A stretch of DNA of 64,000 bases from Talpa occidentalis (taxonomy: Eukaryota > Chordata > Mammalia > Eulipotyphla > Talpidae), in the NCBI RefSeq assembly GCF_014898055.3, contig NW_023601433.1, forward strand, positions 72,213,683 through 72,277,682, given 5' to 3'. The notes below the pieces were generated by a model. It was not told where the DNA came from. It made no database searches and saw only the letters and a program-made list of their open reading frames with translations. Each line of letters opens with the position of its first letter. The first letter of the stretch is position 1. Shown piece after piece: positions 23,825-34,734 of this stretch. A program made the position numbers and the translations under genes.

Positions 23825-23950
23825 TCTCTCTCCTCTCCTCTCCTCTCTTCTCTTCTCTTCCCCTCCCCTCCCCTCCACTCCCCTCCCTACCCCACCCCTC
23901 CCCTCCCCTCCTGTCCCCTCCCCTCCCCTGTCCTCTCCTTTCCTCCTCCT
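23825..23950. repeat. Long polypyrimidine (CT/CCCCT)n tract at a splice acceptor
   Basis: About 125 bp of nearly pure C/T on the gene sense strand, made of CTCTC, CTTCT and CCCCT units with a few purines (for example CCACT, CTACC, CTGTC). It runs almost to the acceptor of the exon at 23962. It serves as an oversized polypyrimidine tract and could form triplex (H-DNA) structure. Confidence 0.9.
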
Positions 23951-23961
23951 GCTTGATCCAG

Positions 23962-24075
23962 TTGGAGCAGAGTGAAGCCAAGTGTGAGGATGCATTGAAG
24001 ACCCAGAAGGCTCTGACTGCAGACCTGGAGAGCATGCACAGTGAGCTGGAGAACATGACCCGGAACAAAAGCCTG
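23962..24075 (+). CDS. MYO18B: MYO18B tail exon 1 of 7 in window
   Basis: MYO18B is a class XVIII unconventional myosin of striated muscle, needed for sarcomere assembly; its tail forms a coiled coil. This exon has 38 codons in phase 0/0, from LEQSEAKCEDALK to ENMTRNKSL. It has heptad-spaced hydrophobics and no Pro or Gly, as expected of the tail. Acceptor TTGATCCAG is at 23953-23961 and donor CTG|GTACTT at 24075/24076. The upstream pyrimidine tract is unusually long. The paralogue MYO18A has a similar segment, but the downstream SDSDTE-SVQTAV end fits MYO18B better. The assignment is from memory of both proteins. Confidence 0.92.
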
Positions 24076-24665
24076 GTACTTGTCCCTTCCTGGAGCTGTG
24101 CAGACCTGGCCAGCATAGCCTCTGAGCTAGTGCAGCCTACCAATGTGTGCTTAGTACTGGGGAGCTGCATCTCATAGGAACCTACTGTTTGCTCAGCACC
24201 CTACATGGGAACACAACTTTCTCTCATGTGTCCAGAGCATGCGCACTTGTGTAAATGGTTCTTACACATCTGTTGCAGTCCTACTGTGCACCCACTACCA
24301 TAAGAAAGAACTTGGCCATTTTAATTGGACTACTCCATACCTCATCTTGTACATATAAATAAGAGCATCTCTCATGTGCCCAAGTAAGTTCACTACTAGA
24401 AAGAGCCCAACAATCTATTATGGGCCTGCAGTGGGCTCACCACTGAATGGTAACACATGAACCTATATTATGAATACACTATGTTGGTGAAAACTAAGTC
24501 ACCTGTGTGTACAGCATTGGCTTATGTTTATACTTGATGTGTAAAGCCCTAAAGTTTAGGTGTAGCTAGAAATTTATAGGCAAAAATTTGTCTTAAAGAT
24601 TCCTGTTAGCCTCTTTGTCCCAGACTTTATTTGCATAAGATTAAGGGGAACTTACCACAAACACA

Positions 24666-24734
<69 letters not shown>

Positions 24735-24947
24735 ACTCTCTGTCACACACACACACACACACACACACATACTCACACACACACAGAGCTGTCATACTCA
24801 TGGCATGCATCTGACATGCCGTGGCCACCCCTATAGTTAGATGTCCACTCTACTTACAGGAACCCCCCTTTGTTCTTCATCAACCCCCCACTGTCTCCCT
24901 CCCAGCTACCCTTCTGCCTTACCTACCACTGTCCTGCCTCCCGCCAG
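24076..24947 (+). other. MYO18B: MYO18B intron, 872 bp
   Basis: GT...AG intron between phase-0 exons. Its first half is unremarkable sequence; the second half holds the (TC)n/(CA)n block at 24666-24785. Acceptor region CCTGCCTCCCGCCAG lies at 24933-24947. Confidence 0.9.
24666..24785. repeat. Compound (TC)n (CA)n microsatellite
   Basis: A (TC)n run of about 65 bp (one TTTC interruption) to 24730, then ACTCACTCTCTGT, then a (CA)n run from about 24744, interrupted by ATACT. It is likely to vary in length between individuals. The CA half alternates purine and pyrimidine. Confidence 0.95.
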
Positions 24948-25064
24948 GTAGATGAGCAGCTGTACCGGCTGCAGTTTGAGCGAGCGGACCTCCTGAAGCG
25001 CATTGATGAGGACCAGGATGACCTGAATGACCTCATGCAGAAGCACAAGGACCTCATTGCTCAG
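24948..25064 (+). CDS. MYO18B: MYO18B tail exon 2 of 7 in window
   Basis: 39 codons, phase 0/0. The protein starts VDEQLYRLQFERADLL and ends MQKHKDLIAQ, a stretch highly conserved between MYO18A and MYO18B tails. It is strongly charged coiled coil with a run of Asp/Glu (DEDQDDLNDL) in the middle. Acceptor CGCCAG precedes GTA GAT GAG; the first AG is used because the frame from the previous exon (KSL) then continues directly into VDEQL. Donor is CAG|GTAACA. It joins SAADIGQ of the next exon. Confidence 0.94.
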
Positions 25065-25277
25065 GTAACACCCTTAAGAGGAAGAAAGCTTGGCAGCCTC
25101 GGGTTAGGTAACAGAGATACTGAGGGAGTGATGTGGTCGAGCATTCCCTGCTCTTAGGACCTTGGAGGGATAAATGCCACAAAGATAGGTAGGAATTGTG
25201 AGCATTTGTGTGGCCTTCAAAGAGGAGAACATCACTTTTAGCTGCCCTGTGCCTCTCTGGAGGACATCTCCACCAGG

Positions 25278-25480
25278 AAAGATTTTGATTTATTTCTCCA
25301 TCTACCCACCCTTATACCCATCCAGCTGCCCATCAAAATACTCATCCCTCCATTGTTCATCTGCTCTTCGATCCACCCATTCACTGTGCATCTTTTGTCA
25401 ACCACCTATGTATCTATTCAGCCTCTACCCACTTACCCACTCATCCACCTGTCCATCCCCCCACCTCTCCATCTACCTGT
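25278..25480. repeat. Degenerate ATCC/ACCC-rich low-complexity block
   Basis: Repeated CATCYACCC-type words (CATCTACCCACC, CATCCAGCTGCC, CATCCACCTGTCC). A similar block occurs at 28442-28700, two exons further on. Confidence 0.75.
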
Positions 25481-26009
25481 TAATTAAGTCAATATTAGCT
25501 GTATACCCACTGTGTGTTAGCTACTGTGTGAAATACCAAGGCCACTGCATTGATTGAAAGCATATTCTATTCCTGCTTTCATGTAGCTTATAGTTTAGTG
25601 AGCTGAGAAGTCTTATGCATTGTCACCCAGAGCAGAGAGGAGCCTTAAATCTGAGCTAAGAATCCTGACTCAGGTGGGTGATCAGGTAGGCCCTCCCTGA
25701 GAATGTGTCATGTGGATGGAGAGCTGAATGAGGAGCAGGAATTAATTAGTTGGAGTGGAGTGATGGGGGTGAGGGCGTGTTCCAGGAAGAGGGGAGATGC
25801 AAGCACAGAGGGCCTGTGAGTGCATTTGAGAGGCTAGAGAGGGGAGCAAGACATGAGGTGAGCTCAGTGAAGCCAGCAGAGCAGGAGGGGGTCACCCCAT
25901 AAGCTGTGACCAGTTTGGATTTATTCTATATGTGTGGTAGAAGTCATTGGCAAGCCTTTAAACTTACAGAGCAGGAGGGGCGCAGTAGCCAGGGTGCCAC
26001 CTCGACTGT

Positions 26010-26105
26010 CAGCTCTGTGATGACAGGGTCTCCCGTCTGGTCAGATGCTGAATCCCAGAGCCTGGCATGGAGAGGCACTCAGGGAGAAACTGTTGAACAG
26101 TGAAA
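26010..26105 (+). mobile_element. LINE-2 3' end remnant
   Basis: Reads CTCTGTGATGACAGGG, CCCAGAGCCTGGCATGGAGA and GGCACTCAGGGAGAAA, then TGTTGAACAGTGAA, matching the order of the L2 3' terminus. Confidence 0.6.
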
Positions 26106-27154
26106 TCTGTGTTGGAAGAGAGAAAATGGCCACTTGTGCTAGGGAGGTGGATGAGAGAAGGGGAGGAGGGAATGGACCCTGGCGATAATGAGGAGGCCTG
26201 AGGGCAGGATAGGCTTTGGGGTAGAGCTAAGGAATGCAAGAGGAGCCTGAACAGATTTGTGATGTACCAGGAGCCCAGCTTCCTCGGCGAACACAGGGAG
26301 TGTCTTCTGAGCACACCATATCCCAGAGGAGAGCCTCAGTGGGTGCCTGCTGGGCTTCAGATGCATCCTACAGAGATGCAATCTGAGGGAGTTTCTGCTC
26401 AACAAGGTATAATAATCACAACAATAATCAATCATATCATCAACATTAGAACAGACACCACAAAAGTAGTCTGTGCCAACTTCTGCATTTGTTATCACAC
26501 TTATTTGTATTCATAATGGAATTTTCTTTATTTGTTCAACTGCGAAAGAAGTGTATCCATATGCCCATTATAAATCACTTAAGTAATAAATAGATGTGTA
26601 GCACTGAAGGTGCTGCCCTCTGGAATCCCTCTCCGGAGAGAATCACACTTGACAGTTTGGGACTGCATTTTTTTTTCAGGGATCTTTACTCTCCACTGTT
26701 TCATTTTATTTCTGAACAAACCCTCTGTAGAGGGGCTAGGCAGAGACTATCTCAATCTGTTTTACAGTCGGGGTTAGTGAAATATAGAGAGGTTGTGTGG
26801 CCTGCCAAGGCCAGTTTCTAGAACTAGAAATCCCAGTTACTCTCCACTCAGAATAGTTTCCTTCCCTCAAGATCTGGTCCCGGCGCCTTGGCCAGACCAT
26901 TTCTGTCTGGGCTGTAAGGGCATATAATAAGGTGCTAGACAGTTGGCCTAAGCTACTAACTTATCTAACAGGAGTGACTCAGAGACCACTGGGATGAAGA
27001 ATGCTGGGGAAGAGGTGAGAGGCAACTTTTCAAGGCAGCTATTGTCACAAAGACTCTGAGAGACGCAGGCTTCTGTGGGTGCAGGAAGAAGGGATGCCAG
27101 CAGTGGTTTCCCAGCAGAGCCTGCGGTCTCAGGGTGGCGCGTTTTGTCTTCCAG

Positions 27155-27238
27155 TCTGCCGCGGACATTGGGCAGATCCAAGAACTGCAGCTGCAGCTGG
27201 AGGAAGCCAAGAAGGAGAAGCACCAGCTTCAAGAACAA
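27155..27238 (+). CDS. MYO18B: MYO18B tail exon 3 of 7 in window
   Basis: 28 codons, phase 0/0: SAADIGQIQELQLQ through KEKHQLQEQ. The length equals exactly one 28-residue myosin-tail repeat of four heptads, so the exon is a single structural unit. It is rich in Gln and Leu and free of helix breakers apart from one Gly near the start. Acceptor CTTCCAG is at 27148-27154 and donor CAA|GTAGGT at 27238/27239. It joins LQVAQMR of the next exon, keeping the heptad pattern. Confidence 0.93.
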
Positions 27239-28242
27239 GTAGGTGCTGAGAGCTGCCAAATTGTGGGGGAGGAAAAGAAAGCTTCCCTCTGGGGCCTCAC
27301 AGCTGAATCCTGGAGCCTGTCACTCACAGAGCCTCAGTGGTATGCCTGATGAAGTGAGGGCAGCCCCAGCAGACGAGCAGATGGACACACATGCTCACTC
27401 TTTCCTGTACCTGTTAAGCATCCAAAGCTGCCCCATGCCTGAGGCGCCCCAGCCATTCAGTGCAGGGTTTTCTCCCTTTGAGAAATGACTCTGAGGAAAA
27501 AGGAGATGATCTGTGCAAGACAGATCATCATCTTCTGTGAAATCTTCCCTTGAAATCATGATTTCTCCAAACATCCTCGGATTTCCCTCACTACCTACTA
27601 GGTTGCTGTTCTCAGGAGATTCTCCAAGCCCTTCTAGAACTGTGGCACGTGCCTACTTAGAGTGGCCATCAGAGTGACAGGTTCAAGCACATGTCTATGG
27701 GCACCGAGTAACAAGAAACATAAAAAAATCATCCCAACAGGGGCCACTTACTGGGCTTTATTACGTATCAGGATCTAATCCCCTTCAATCCTCATAATAA
27801 AATGAAGAAATGAGGCTCTGGAAGGGAATCAACTTGCCCAGGATCATCCAGCTAAAAATGACGGAGCAGGCCTAGAAGCCTGATATATATGCTCAGCTCC
27901 TAAACCCACCCTGGGCTGTGTCCTTTGAGGCTGGAGCTTGCCGCCCACAGATCAGCTCCTTCAGCAGAACAGGGGTTGGAGGAAAAAAGGAGCCCTGATT
28001 GAAAGTCCTGATTTGGATGTTGAAGGCACAGGAAATCTTGCCCCCCAGCTCTTGAGATCCAGGGTGGGGGCCAGTGTGGAGTCTTCAGGTAGGAACCTGG
28101 CCACTCTTGCTTGTCTTTTAACATATAGCTCCTGAGGAGGCCATGCACATGGGCCGGGGCTGGGGGCTGGCTTCTGCATGTGTCTCGGTTCTGGGATTCA
28201 GAGCCAACAGGTGGCCAGTGGAACCCTTGTGTTTGTCCCCAG
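27239..28242 (+). other. MYO18B: MYO18B intron, 1004 bp
   Basis: Mostly unique sequence, with a MIR-like stretch on the minus strand near 27750-27900 (GAAGAAATGAGGCTCTGGAA, AACTTGCCCAGGATCA). Acceptor TGTTTGTCCCCAG ends at 28242. Confidence 0.85.
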
Positions 28243-28380
28243 CTCCAAGTGGCTCAGATGCGCATCGAATACCTAGAGAAGTCCACTGTGGATCGAGCCA
28301 TTGTCAGCCGGCAGGAGGCCATCATCTGTGACCTGGAGAACAAGACAGAGTTCCAGAAAGTGCAGTTGAAGAGATTTGAG
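28243..28380 (+). CDS. MYO18B: MYO18B tail exon 4 of 7 in window
   Basis: 46 codons, phase 0/0, from LQVAQMRIEYLEK to KVQLKRFE. It contains VDRAIVSRQEAIICDLENK, which by memory is among the best-conserved blocks of class XVIII tails. Only one residue is odd for coiled coil, the Cys in IICDL. Donor GAG|GTACTT is at 28380/28381. It joins VLVIRLRDSL of the following exon, giving the continuous KRFEVLVIRLRD. Confidence 0.95.
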
Positions 28381-28441
28381 GTACTTGTCGGCATGTAAAT
28401 CTTGCTTCGCCTATAGCAGTGAGAGATTTTATGTAAGCTCT

Positions 28442-28700
28442 GTCCATCCTTCCACCATCAATCCAGCTATCCATGCCTATGCCTTTATCTGCCTTTTTCA
28501 GTCACACTGTCCCACAAACCATCCATGCAACCCACCCACCACCATCTATTCCTCTCCATCCCTTTACACCATCAGCCATCCATCCATCATCCCCTGCACT
28601 CGACCCTCTTCCTTTCTCTCTCCATTCTTTCTTCAGCCCTATCTGCCAATTTCTTTATCCATGTCTCCAGTTCTACCCGTCTCTATCCACTCACTCATCC
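28442..28700. repeat. Degenerate ATCC/ACCC-rich low-complexity block
   Basis: CATCC-type words (CATCCTTCC, CAACCCACCCACC, CAGCCATCCATCCATC) starting about 60 bp after the exon donor. Resembles 25278-25480 in composition and in position relative to an upstream exon. Confidence 0.75.
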
Positions 28701-29329
28701 ACTTATGTGCCTGACACTCATTTTGAGTAGAAATCTATTTTGCACCTGGTATATGCTAGGCTGTCTTGGGTGCATGGAAGACAGATGTATATAAAAGATT
28801 CTGATTTCCAGATACATGGAAATTTGTAGGAAATATGAATAAGATGTGCACACAGACACCCATAAGATGAATAGAGGCTTGGAGGATAGAAGTTCTTTCA
28901 GATTGGGGAATCAGAAATACTTCAGGAGGAAGTGACATTGATCCTGGACCTTGAAGGACAAGTAAGACATGGATGGGCTGGGGAAGGGAGTCAGTGATGA
29001 CATTCACACTTCGCCCAGTAGGTTGATGACTTGACTCCTTCCATATCAGTCACTCCACTTGATGTTTACTGCAGCTCTGTTGGGTGGGTTGGATAGGTCT
29101 CACATAATGAATGAGAAGATGACCCCAGAGAGGTCAAATGACTTATTCGAGATAAAGCAGGCAGTGTCAGTGACACTTGATGCTCACTCCAGCCTGGTCC
29201 CAGGCTACAGTTTCTATGCGGCCAGCTGGTTTACCCATACAACAGTAGGCCCGGACAATGGGAGGCTGCATTACTGATTCTGAAACATTTTCACCCAACA
29301 TTTTCTCCCAGTCCCCTGTTGGGGTTTTG

Positions 29330-29589
29330 TTTTTTTAAGGTTTATTTTTATTTATTTATGCATACAAAAACTGGGGTGTAGGCCAGAGGTGCAGGGAATA
29401 AGAGGATTTACCAGAGACAGAGTGGGGAGTAGAACAGGCAGATCTACTGAAATACACTGCTGAGGGGAGAAGCAGGCAAGGCAGCAGAGGTCTGCTGCGC
29501 CATGTGGATTAGCTTCGTGGCCAGGGATCGAACTCAGGCTGTCGTGGTGATAGTGCTGAGACTTAACTCCTGTGCTACCAGGGAGGCCC
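29330..29589 (-). mobile_element. tRNA-derived SINE, subfamily II, full length
   Basis: Minus-strand copy with a TTTTTTTAAGG/TTTATTTTTATTTATTTATG tail and a complete GGGCCTCCCTGGTAG head. It is flanked by the 10-bp direct repeat TGGGGTTTTG (29320-29329 and 29590-29599), which fixes the insertion. Confidence 0.92.
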
Positions 29590-30802
29590 TGGGGTTTTGG
29601 TTTCTAAGAAGACTGCTGTGGATGTAGGACAGAGAAAACTTTTCACTTTGACCCTCAGTGGTTATCAGAACTGCTCAAGGGCCTCCTCAGGGCATAATTG
29701 TCCCTGCAGATCATTATGAAATTTTGATCCATGTATTTAAACGATTAAGTACATAATGCTATATCATAGTTTTGTTTATTATTTTTATTTGATTCTAGCA
29801 TAATTTAGTGATAGTGAAGAAGAAAACAACATGATGGCAGAAAAATCATTAAACAGCAGATACTTTCTCCAAATTTACTTTCTGCCCCTGTCACCGTGAT
29901 TTAGATTTAGTAGAACCCCAAGTCCTTGGGATGGGGGTATTAGCAACCCAATTTAAGAACTACTCTTGATCCTATAGCCCCCTGCTGCCCTTAGAAATTG
30001 TTGTTAAACTCCATTTGAAAGGCAAAGGAGAACTCAAGAGTAACACTTTTCTTTTCGACCATTATTCAGTCTCTATGTGAGACTCAGCATCATCAGCAAC
30101 AGTTGGGCATGTCCATGTGGGCTCCGTTTATGTCAGCACCTGAGTATTGCCCATCAGAATCATTTGGTTCCAGGCTTGTTGTCCAATTAATGAATTCTGC
30201 AGAATAGCCCTTGGGTTTGTTTTATATTGTACTGGTGATGCTCACAGCTGTTTTCTCTCTATTGGTTTCTTGTGTTCTTGTGGCTTTTCCCCCCTGAACA
30301 AGGAAAATACCATAAAACATTAGAGCTGATGCTCATGGGGATTATCTGAACAAACCTCACTTTACATATCTGGAAACCAAAACCCACTGAACCCCTTCAC
30401 TTCCCAAACCTTGAGATGAACGAGGGCTGCTACAAACATTATCATTCCCAACCCTTATCCAGCATGTCCTACGTGTGCCAGGCACTGGGCTAATAAGCCT
30501 TTTGCATAGCTTCACATGTTCAGTCCTGACAGCGTTCCTGGGAGGTGGTGCTGTCATCATCCTGTTCTCTCAGAGAGGTGAAATAACCTCCCCAAGGTCA
30601 CACAGCCAGGACGAGGTGGAGGCGGGATGTGAACGCAGAGCTCAGCGTTCTCATAAATATGCTGCAATGCCTCTCAGCTGTCATTTTCTAATTTTGTGTC
30701 AGGAAGCAGGATCATCATCCTGACGACTTCATAAAAATGCACAGAGATTCACGCCTGTCCTCTGACTCCAAGGCGGGCCTGTGCTCTCCACCTCATCCCC
30801 AG

Positions 30803-30988
30803 GTCCTGGTGATCCGGCTTCGGGACAGCCTGATCAAGATGGGTGAGGAGCTCTCGCAGGTCGCCATGTCTGAGTCCCAGCAGCGGGAGAACAGCCAGTA
30901 TTACCAGCGGCGCCTGGAGGAGCTGAAGGTGGACATGGAAGAGCTGGTGCAGCGGGAGGCCGAGGCCAGCCGGAGGTGCATGGAGCTG
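30803..30988 (+). CDS. MYO18B: MYO18B tail exon 5 of 7 in window
   Basis: 62 codons, phase 0/0, from VLVIRLRDSLIKMGEEL to EASRRCMEL. It is coiled coil rich in Glu, Arg and Gln; QYYQRRLEELK is characteristic of the class XVIII tail. Acceptor CATCCCCAG is at 30794-30802 and donor CTG|GTGAGT, a strong consensus site, at 30988/30989. It is followed by the largest intron of the window. In the expected protein, CMEL continues directly to EKYVEEL of the exon at 56213, so the candidate microexon at 46975 would be optional. Confidence 0.95.
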
Positions 30989-32749
30989 GTGAGTGCAGCC
31001 GTGACCCTGGCCTCTCATCATTACAGACTCAGGATGGAGAGAGCCCTTATTCCTTCTGAATCAGAGTCTAGTGTGTTTCTCTCTGGGGCCTTTTGTGTAG
31101 GTCACAGGAGGAGGGGGCGAGACAGGGCAGAGACAATGCTGCCACTGGTTGCAAACCCTGCACTGGACCCAGAATGGAGCAGTGGCATTGACTGCCATGG
31201 GACGGCCACCTGGCACGTTCCGCTCCAGAGGCAGGGCAGCCTCCTGCAAAGGGGAGAGGCTCAACAAGTCCTAAATGTCTACTTTGCAACCATAATATCA
31301 TATAAACCTCTCAACAACCCTGTCAAATCAGAATTATTACATTTTATAGATGAGGAAACCGAGACTGTTAAGGTGTGAGATGACTTGACTGAGGTTATGC
31401 TGGTAAAAATCAGCCCTCGATCTGGCCTGTGAAGAGCAACACCATAGATAAAGCGATCATGTTTGGGCTACCATTTATTAAGCATTTGCTAAGTGCCAAG
31501 TTATGGCTTAGACGCTTCTCATTTAAATCCTGGTATCAGTACTGTGAAGGGGGTACTAGTCTTATCTCCACTGTACAGATGGGGAAACAGAGGCATGGGG
31601 GCATCAGCATTTCTGACTGAGGCTCGGCATGCCACCTACACTTGCCCAAGGCTGCATGCCAGGCACAAATCCAGGCCAATTCTGTGGCCTCTGCTTTTGG
31701 CGCCGAGCCTCCTGTTATGTCCAAGAACGTTATAAAATCTGTTTCCTGCCCAGTGGGAAGGATTCTCTATCTAGCCTGGTGAGCTCTTCCCAGAACAGTT
31801 TCCTGTAGGGATCTTACAGTGCCTCAGAAAGCCTGCTCCTCCTTTCACATGAGGCCACAGATCCTTAAGATTCCATATTTTTGCTTCTGTGCCTCAAGGA
31901 AGATCAGACCCACACTTTGCCCACCACCATAGAACCTTTGCTGAAACAACCCACAAGGCACCAAGGCTTGGCCAGAGATCTCTAAATCACAGCCATCTCC
32001 TTCCTGCCCAGTCCTCCCTGGTTTGGCGACGGGTCTCACCAACTTGTCTTCCTGCAGCAAGTGTATTTCTCAGGCTGCTAGTTCCACGGTTGGTGTCATT
32101 CCCATCACCTTGCCCTTTGACAAGCCAGTGACCGCCTGTTGTTTAGGAAGAGGTGAGGCTCCGCATGGAGACCTGGATCCCAGACAAAGTCCAGGCCCAT
32201 GACTGGCACTTTCTCCACCCCCATGGCAGAGAGAGAGAAGGGGAGAGTTGGGGGGCACAGGATAACTTCCTCATTAACCAGCCCTACTTCTCATGCAGCT
32301 GAGCTCCCCTCCTGCCAGCCTTGGCTGGGAATAAGAGAACATCCCTGGCCTTTCTCAAACTCTGATGTCTTCTTTAATTGGCCAGACACCCAGGCATTTC
32401 GGCCAGATCAGAGTGGCAAACATTTATTGAGTCCTTCTACGCCCCCATCCTTTGCAGATGTTGTCTTCCTTCATTCTTAACATCACTGCCAATAGGTTGA
32501 GGTAGGGCATGGAAGGGCCTTCCCCAGGACTGTAGGGTCAGGAGAGGCAGAACTGGGATCAGGGTCCCTGTGTGTCTAGCTCTAAGGTTATCACAGTGAC
32601 ATCTTGCTGGCCTTTCAACCCAGCCCTGAGGAACAATGGCTCTGCTGTGGGAGACCCCAAAAAAGGATCCCACACTCTGGGCCCGGTGAGATGCAAGGAG
32701 GATGTTGATGGATCTCCCCAGTGTCCCTTTCCTCCTGTCACCCAGCGTG

Positions 32750-33010
32750 TGCCATTTGTCACTGCTGGTGTTGGTTTAAAGGGCTGCGAGTTGTTTCATG
32801 TGAATGATTTACACCTTTCACTGGCGCACCGGCACGTCCAGATCAGAATCAATTACCCCGCCACTGGAACTTCTCTTCCTGGAAGAAAGAAAAGTGAAGT
32901 TTTGCCATTAATTTTAGTAAATGTACTATTCCTGGTGACTCCAGGAGCCATTATGGAAAAAACAGTCTGGCGCTACGTCATTCCAGCTCCTTTATCGTTG
33001 GAGCGATGAG
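32750..33010. promoter_or_regulatory. Repeat-free block, possible intronic regulatory element
   Basis: Compact block without recognisable repeats, containing TGAATGATTTACACC, ATCAATTACC, CCATTAATTTTAGTAAATG and TACGTCATTCC. Such homeodomain- and CRE-like words are common in conserved non-coding elements. This is inferred from texture only; conservation was not tested. Confidence 0.22.
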
Positions 33011-33564
33011 ACAGCTCATCCGTGGATTTATGCCCTGTTGTTATTCCATAGTCACAGGATGCAGGGGGAACCCCCTCAGGCCCAGGGCAGGGAGCCAAGG
33101 GGAGGCAAGGGGCATTGGGAAGAGAGTCTATGGTTACCAGAAGGACTTTTGGTCCATGCACCTGTGCTGGAGGCTACTCCTGTTGGGTTTACCCTTCATC
33201 ACCTCGACCTGACTTGCAAGTCTCAACTTTGCCTTGAGCCCCATGTCCTTTTTGCAAGCTTCCCAGGTCTTGGAAAACTTAGATGGCACTTCCGCTCAGT
33301 CTTAGCTATCCACCCAGGAACACAACTAGAATCTCCAGACCTGTCTCCCACTGGCTCTTGAGGATTAGTGGTCACTTCTGATTGTACCCTATTAAGGTAT
33401 CTTTCTAAGTCCATCCACTTCTGTCCCATCCTTGCTTCCTCTGTCTTTATTTAACATGCAGCCTCTCTGGTCTGGGCGCCTACAGGTACATTCTAAATTG
33501 TCTCCCCACTTTGCTTAACTCTTGCTCCTCCCTGAAGAAAATCTTTCCAGAATGGCACATTTTA

Positions 33565-33960
33565 CCATGCTACTCTTCTGCTGAGAAATCTTCCATGGCA
33601 CTCCATTGCCTTCATAACAAAGCTCCAACTCCTTCCCCTGGTCTACAAGAGCCTCTGCAGATTTTTTCTGCTTGTCAACTCCTGGTATGTTTTACTCAAG
33701 CATGAAAGGAAGTGTTCAGGGCCCAACAGTATGTTATTTCTTGACTCCCTTTTTTCTCATGCATACCTCTGCCTGCCTACTCAACCTTCAACATTTAGAT
33801 CAGGCATCACCTTCAGGAAGCCCTTTTGGTTATCTTTACACCTTGCTGGGTTAAGCACCTTCTTTGTGTTCCCACAGCCTTCTGTGTGCACAACACCCAT
33901 GCATGTATCACCCAGTTATTGTAACGGCTTGAGTTCTTAGAACTCCAGAGAAAGGGTTTC
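33565..33960 (+). mobile_element. LINE-2 3' region remnant
   Basis: Shows the L2 word order: CTTCCATGGCACTCCATTGC, CAAAGCTCCAACTCCTTCC, CAGGCATCACCTTCAGGAAG and a TGTGTTCCCACAGCC end. Degraded. Confidence 0.7.
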
Positions 33961-34734
33961 GACTCAATTCGACTCTGAGCCTCCACCCCCAGTTCAGGGT
34001 CATGTGCAAGGCAGATTCACAGTAACTGTTCACTGAGTAGGTTCTTCAAACATCACCTGAACCCTGTAAGGCATCAGATTTACCTCTTTTGAGATCAGCT
34101 CAAAACATATGTCTTAAAAATTGAAACTGTTGAGATGAACACAACCTACTATGCGCTATTTAGTAAATAGCCTGTCATAAGGGGAGGGGTGTTCAGACCT
34201 GAATGGAGCAGGTCTGTGCTCTTGGAGAGCACACCATCAAGAAAGGAGATGCTTGTGTCCCTAAGGGACTCTCATACAAGATGGGATACGTGAGTGAAGG
34301 AGGAAGTCATTTGCTACAACCAGGAGCCCCAGAGAAGATTGCATGGAGGATGCACCAGTGGATTTCTTAGATGAAGCAATATTGGGTGGCAGCTTTGGGG
34401 GAGCCATCGCCCCATCATGTTCAGCGTGACCACCTCGCACTGGCATTCAGCAGCTGTCTAGTGAATACCTGCTGCATGTCAGGCAATGCCCAGGTCTGCA
34501 GAAAGGCAGAGATACACCAGAGAGAGGGATCTAAACACACCTTCTCCTTCCTCTCTTCACCTTCTCCTTCCTCTCTTCTCTTCCTTCTTTCTCATCGAAG
34601 GCCCAGTGAAGGACAAATGCAAAATCACTTCCTCCCTATTGTCTTCTGCTTCCTGCTGTTTTTTAGCTCACACCTGTCTAGTCTCAGACATGTCCCCACC
34701 TCTCCCTCCTGCTCTCACGGACTTGTTTAGAATG

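Larger units (their letters stand above)
1..23961 (+). other. MYO18B: MYO18B intron (3' part) upstream of first visible exon
   Basis: No coding exon is recognised here; short open frames lack family resemblance and splice context. Bases 1-2000 hold no repeat I can name apart from a short ATTC run. Bases 2300-5280 are unremarkable, with a MIR-like piece near 4325-4420. Bases 5550-7260 show nothing identifiable. Bases 9330-10440 are unassigned. Bases 10441-13430 carry local duplications, MIRs and an L1 fragment. Bases 13430-14700 look like unique sequence. Bases 20840-21940 are mostly unique, with a MIR-like piece near 21225-21290. Bases 22430-23380 are mostly unassigned, and 23390-23585 is L2-like. 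The intron ends in a long pyrimidine tract and CAG at 23959-23961. Confidence 0.75.
25065..27154 (+). other. MYO18B: MYO18B intron, 2090 bp
   Basis: Starts with unique sequence. A degenerate ATCC/ACCC block follows at 25278-25480, then an old interspersed repeat I cannot name (about 25500-25980) and an L2-like 3' end (26010-26105). Bases 26110-27150 show nothing identifiable beyond an AT-rich stretch near 26400-26600. Acceptor TTTGTCTTCCAG is at 27143-27154. Confidence 0.85.
28381..30802 (+). other. MYO18B: MYO18B intron, 2422 bp
   Basis: Begins with the ATCC-rich block 28442-28700. An old interspersed-repeat-like region (about 28740-29000) follows, then a SINE (29330-29589). Bases 29600-30450 hold nothing identifiable. 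A MIR-like minus-strand piece lies near 30460-30660 (GAAATAACCTCCCCAAGGTC, ACACAGCCAGG). Acceptor CCTCATCCCCAG ends at 30802. Confidence 0.85.

Noticed and set aside
1..23961. Additional upstream MYO18B exons
   Set aside because: No open segment with coiled-coil composition, flanking splice sites and compatible phase was found in this region.
23562..24170. 202-codon minus-strand open frame rich in Gly, Arg and Glu
   Set aside because: It is produced by the reverse complement of the CT-rich tract and of the MYO18B exon.
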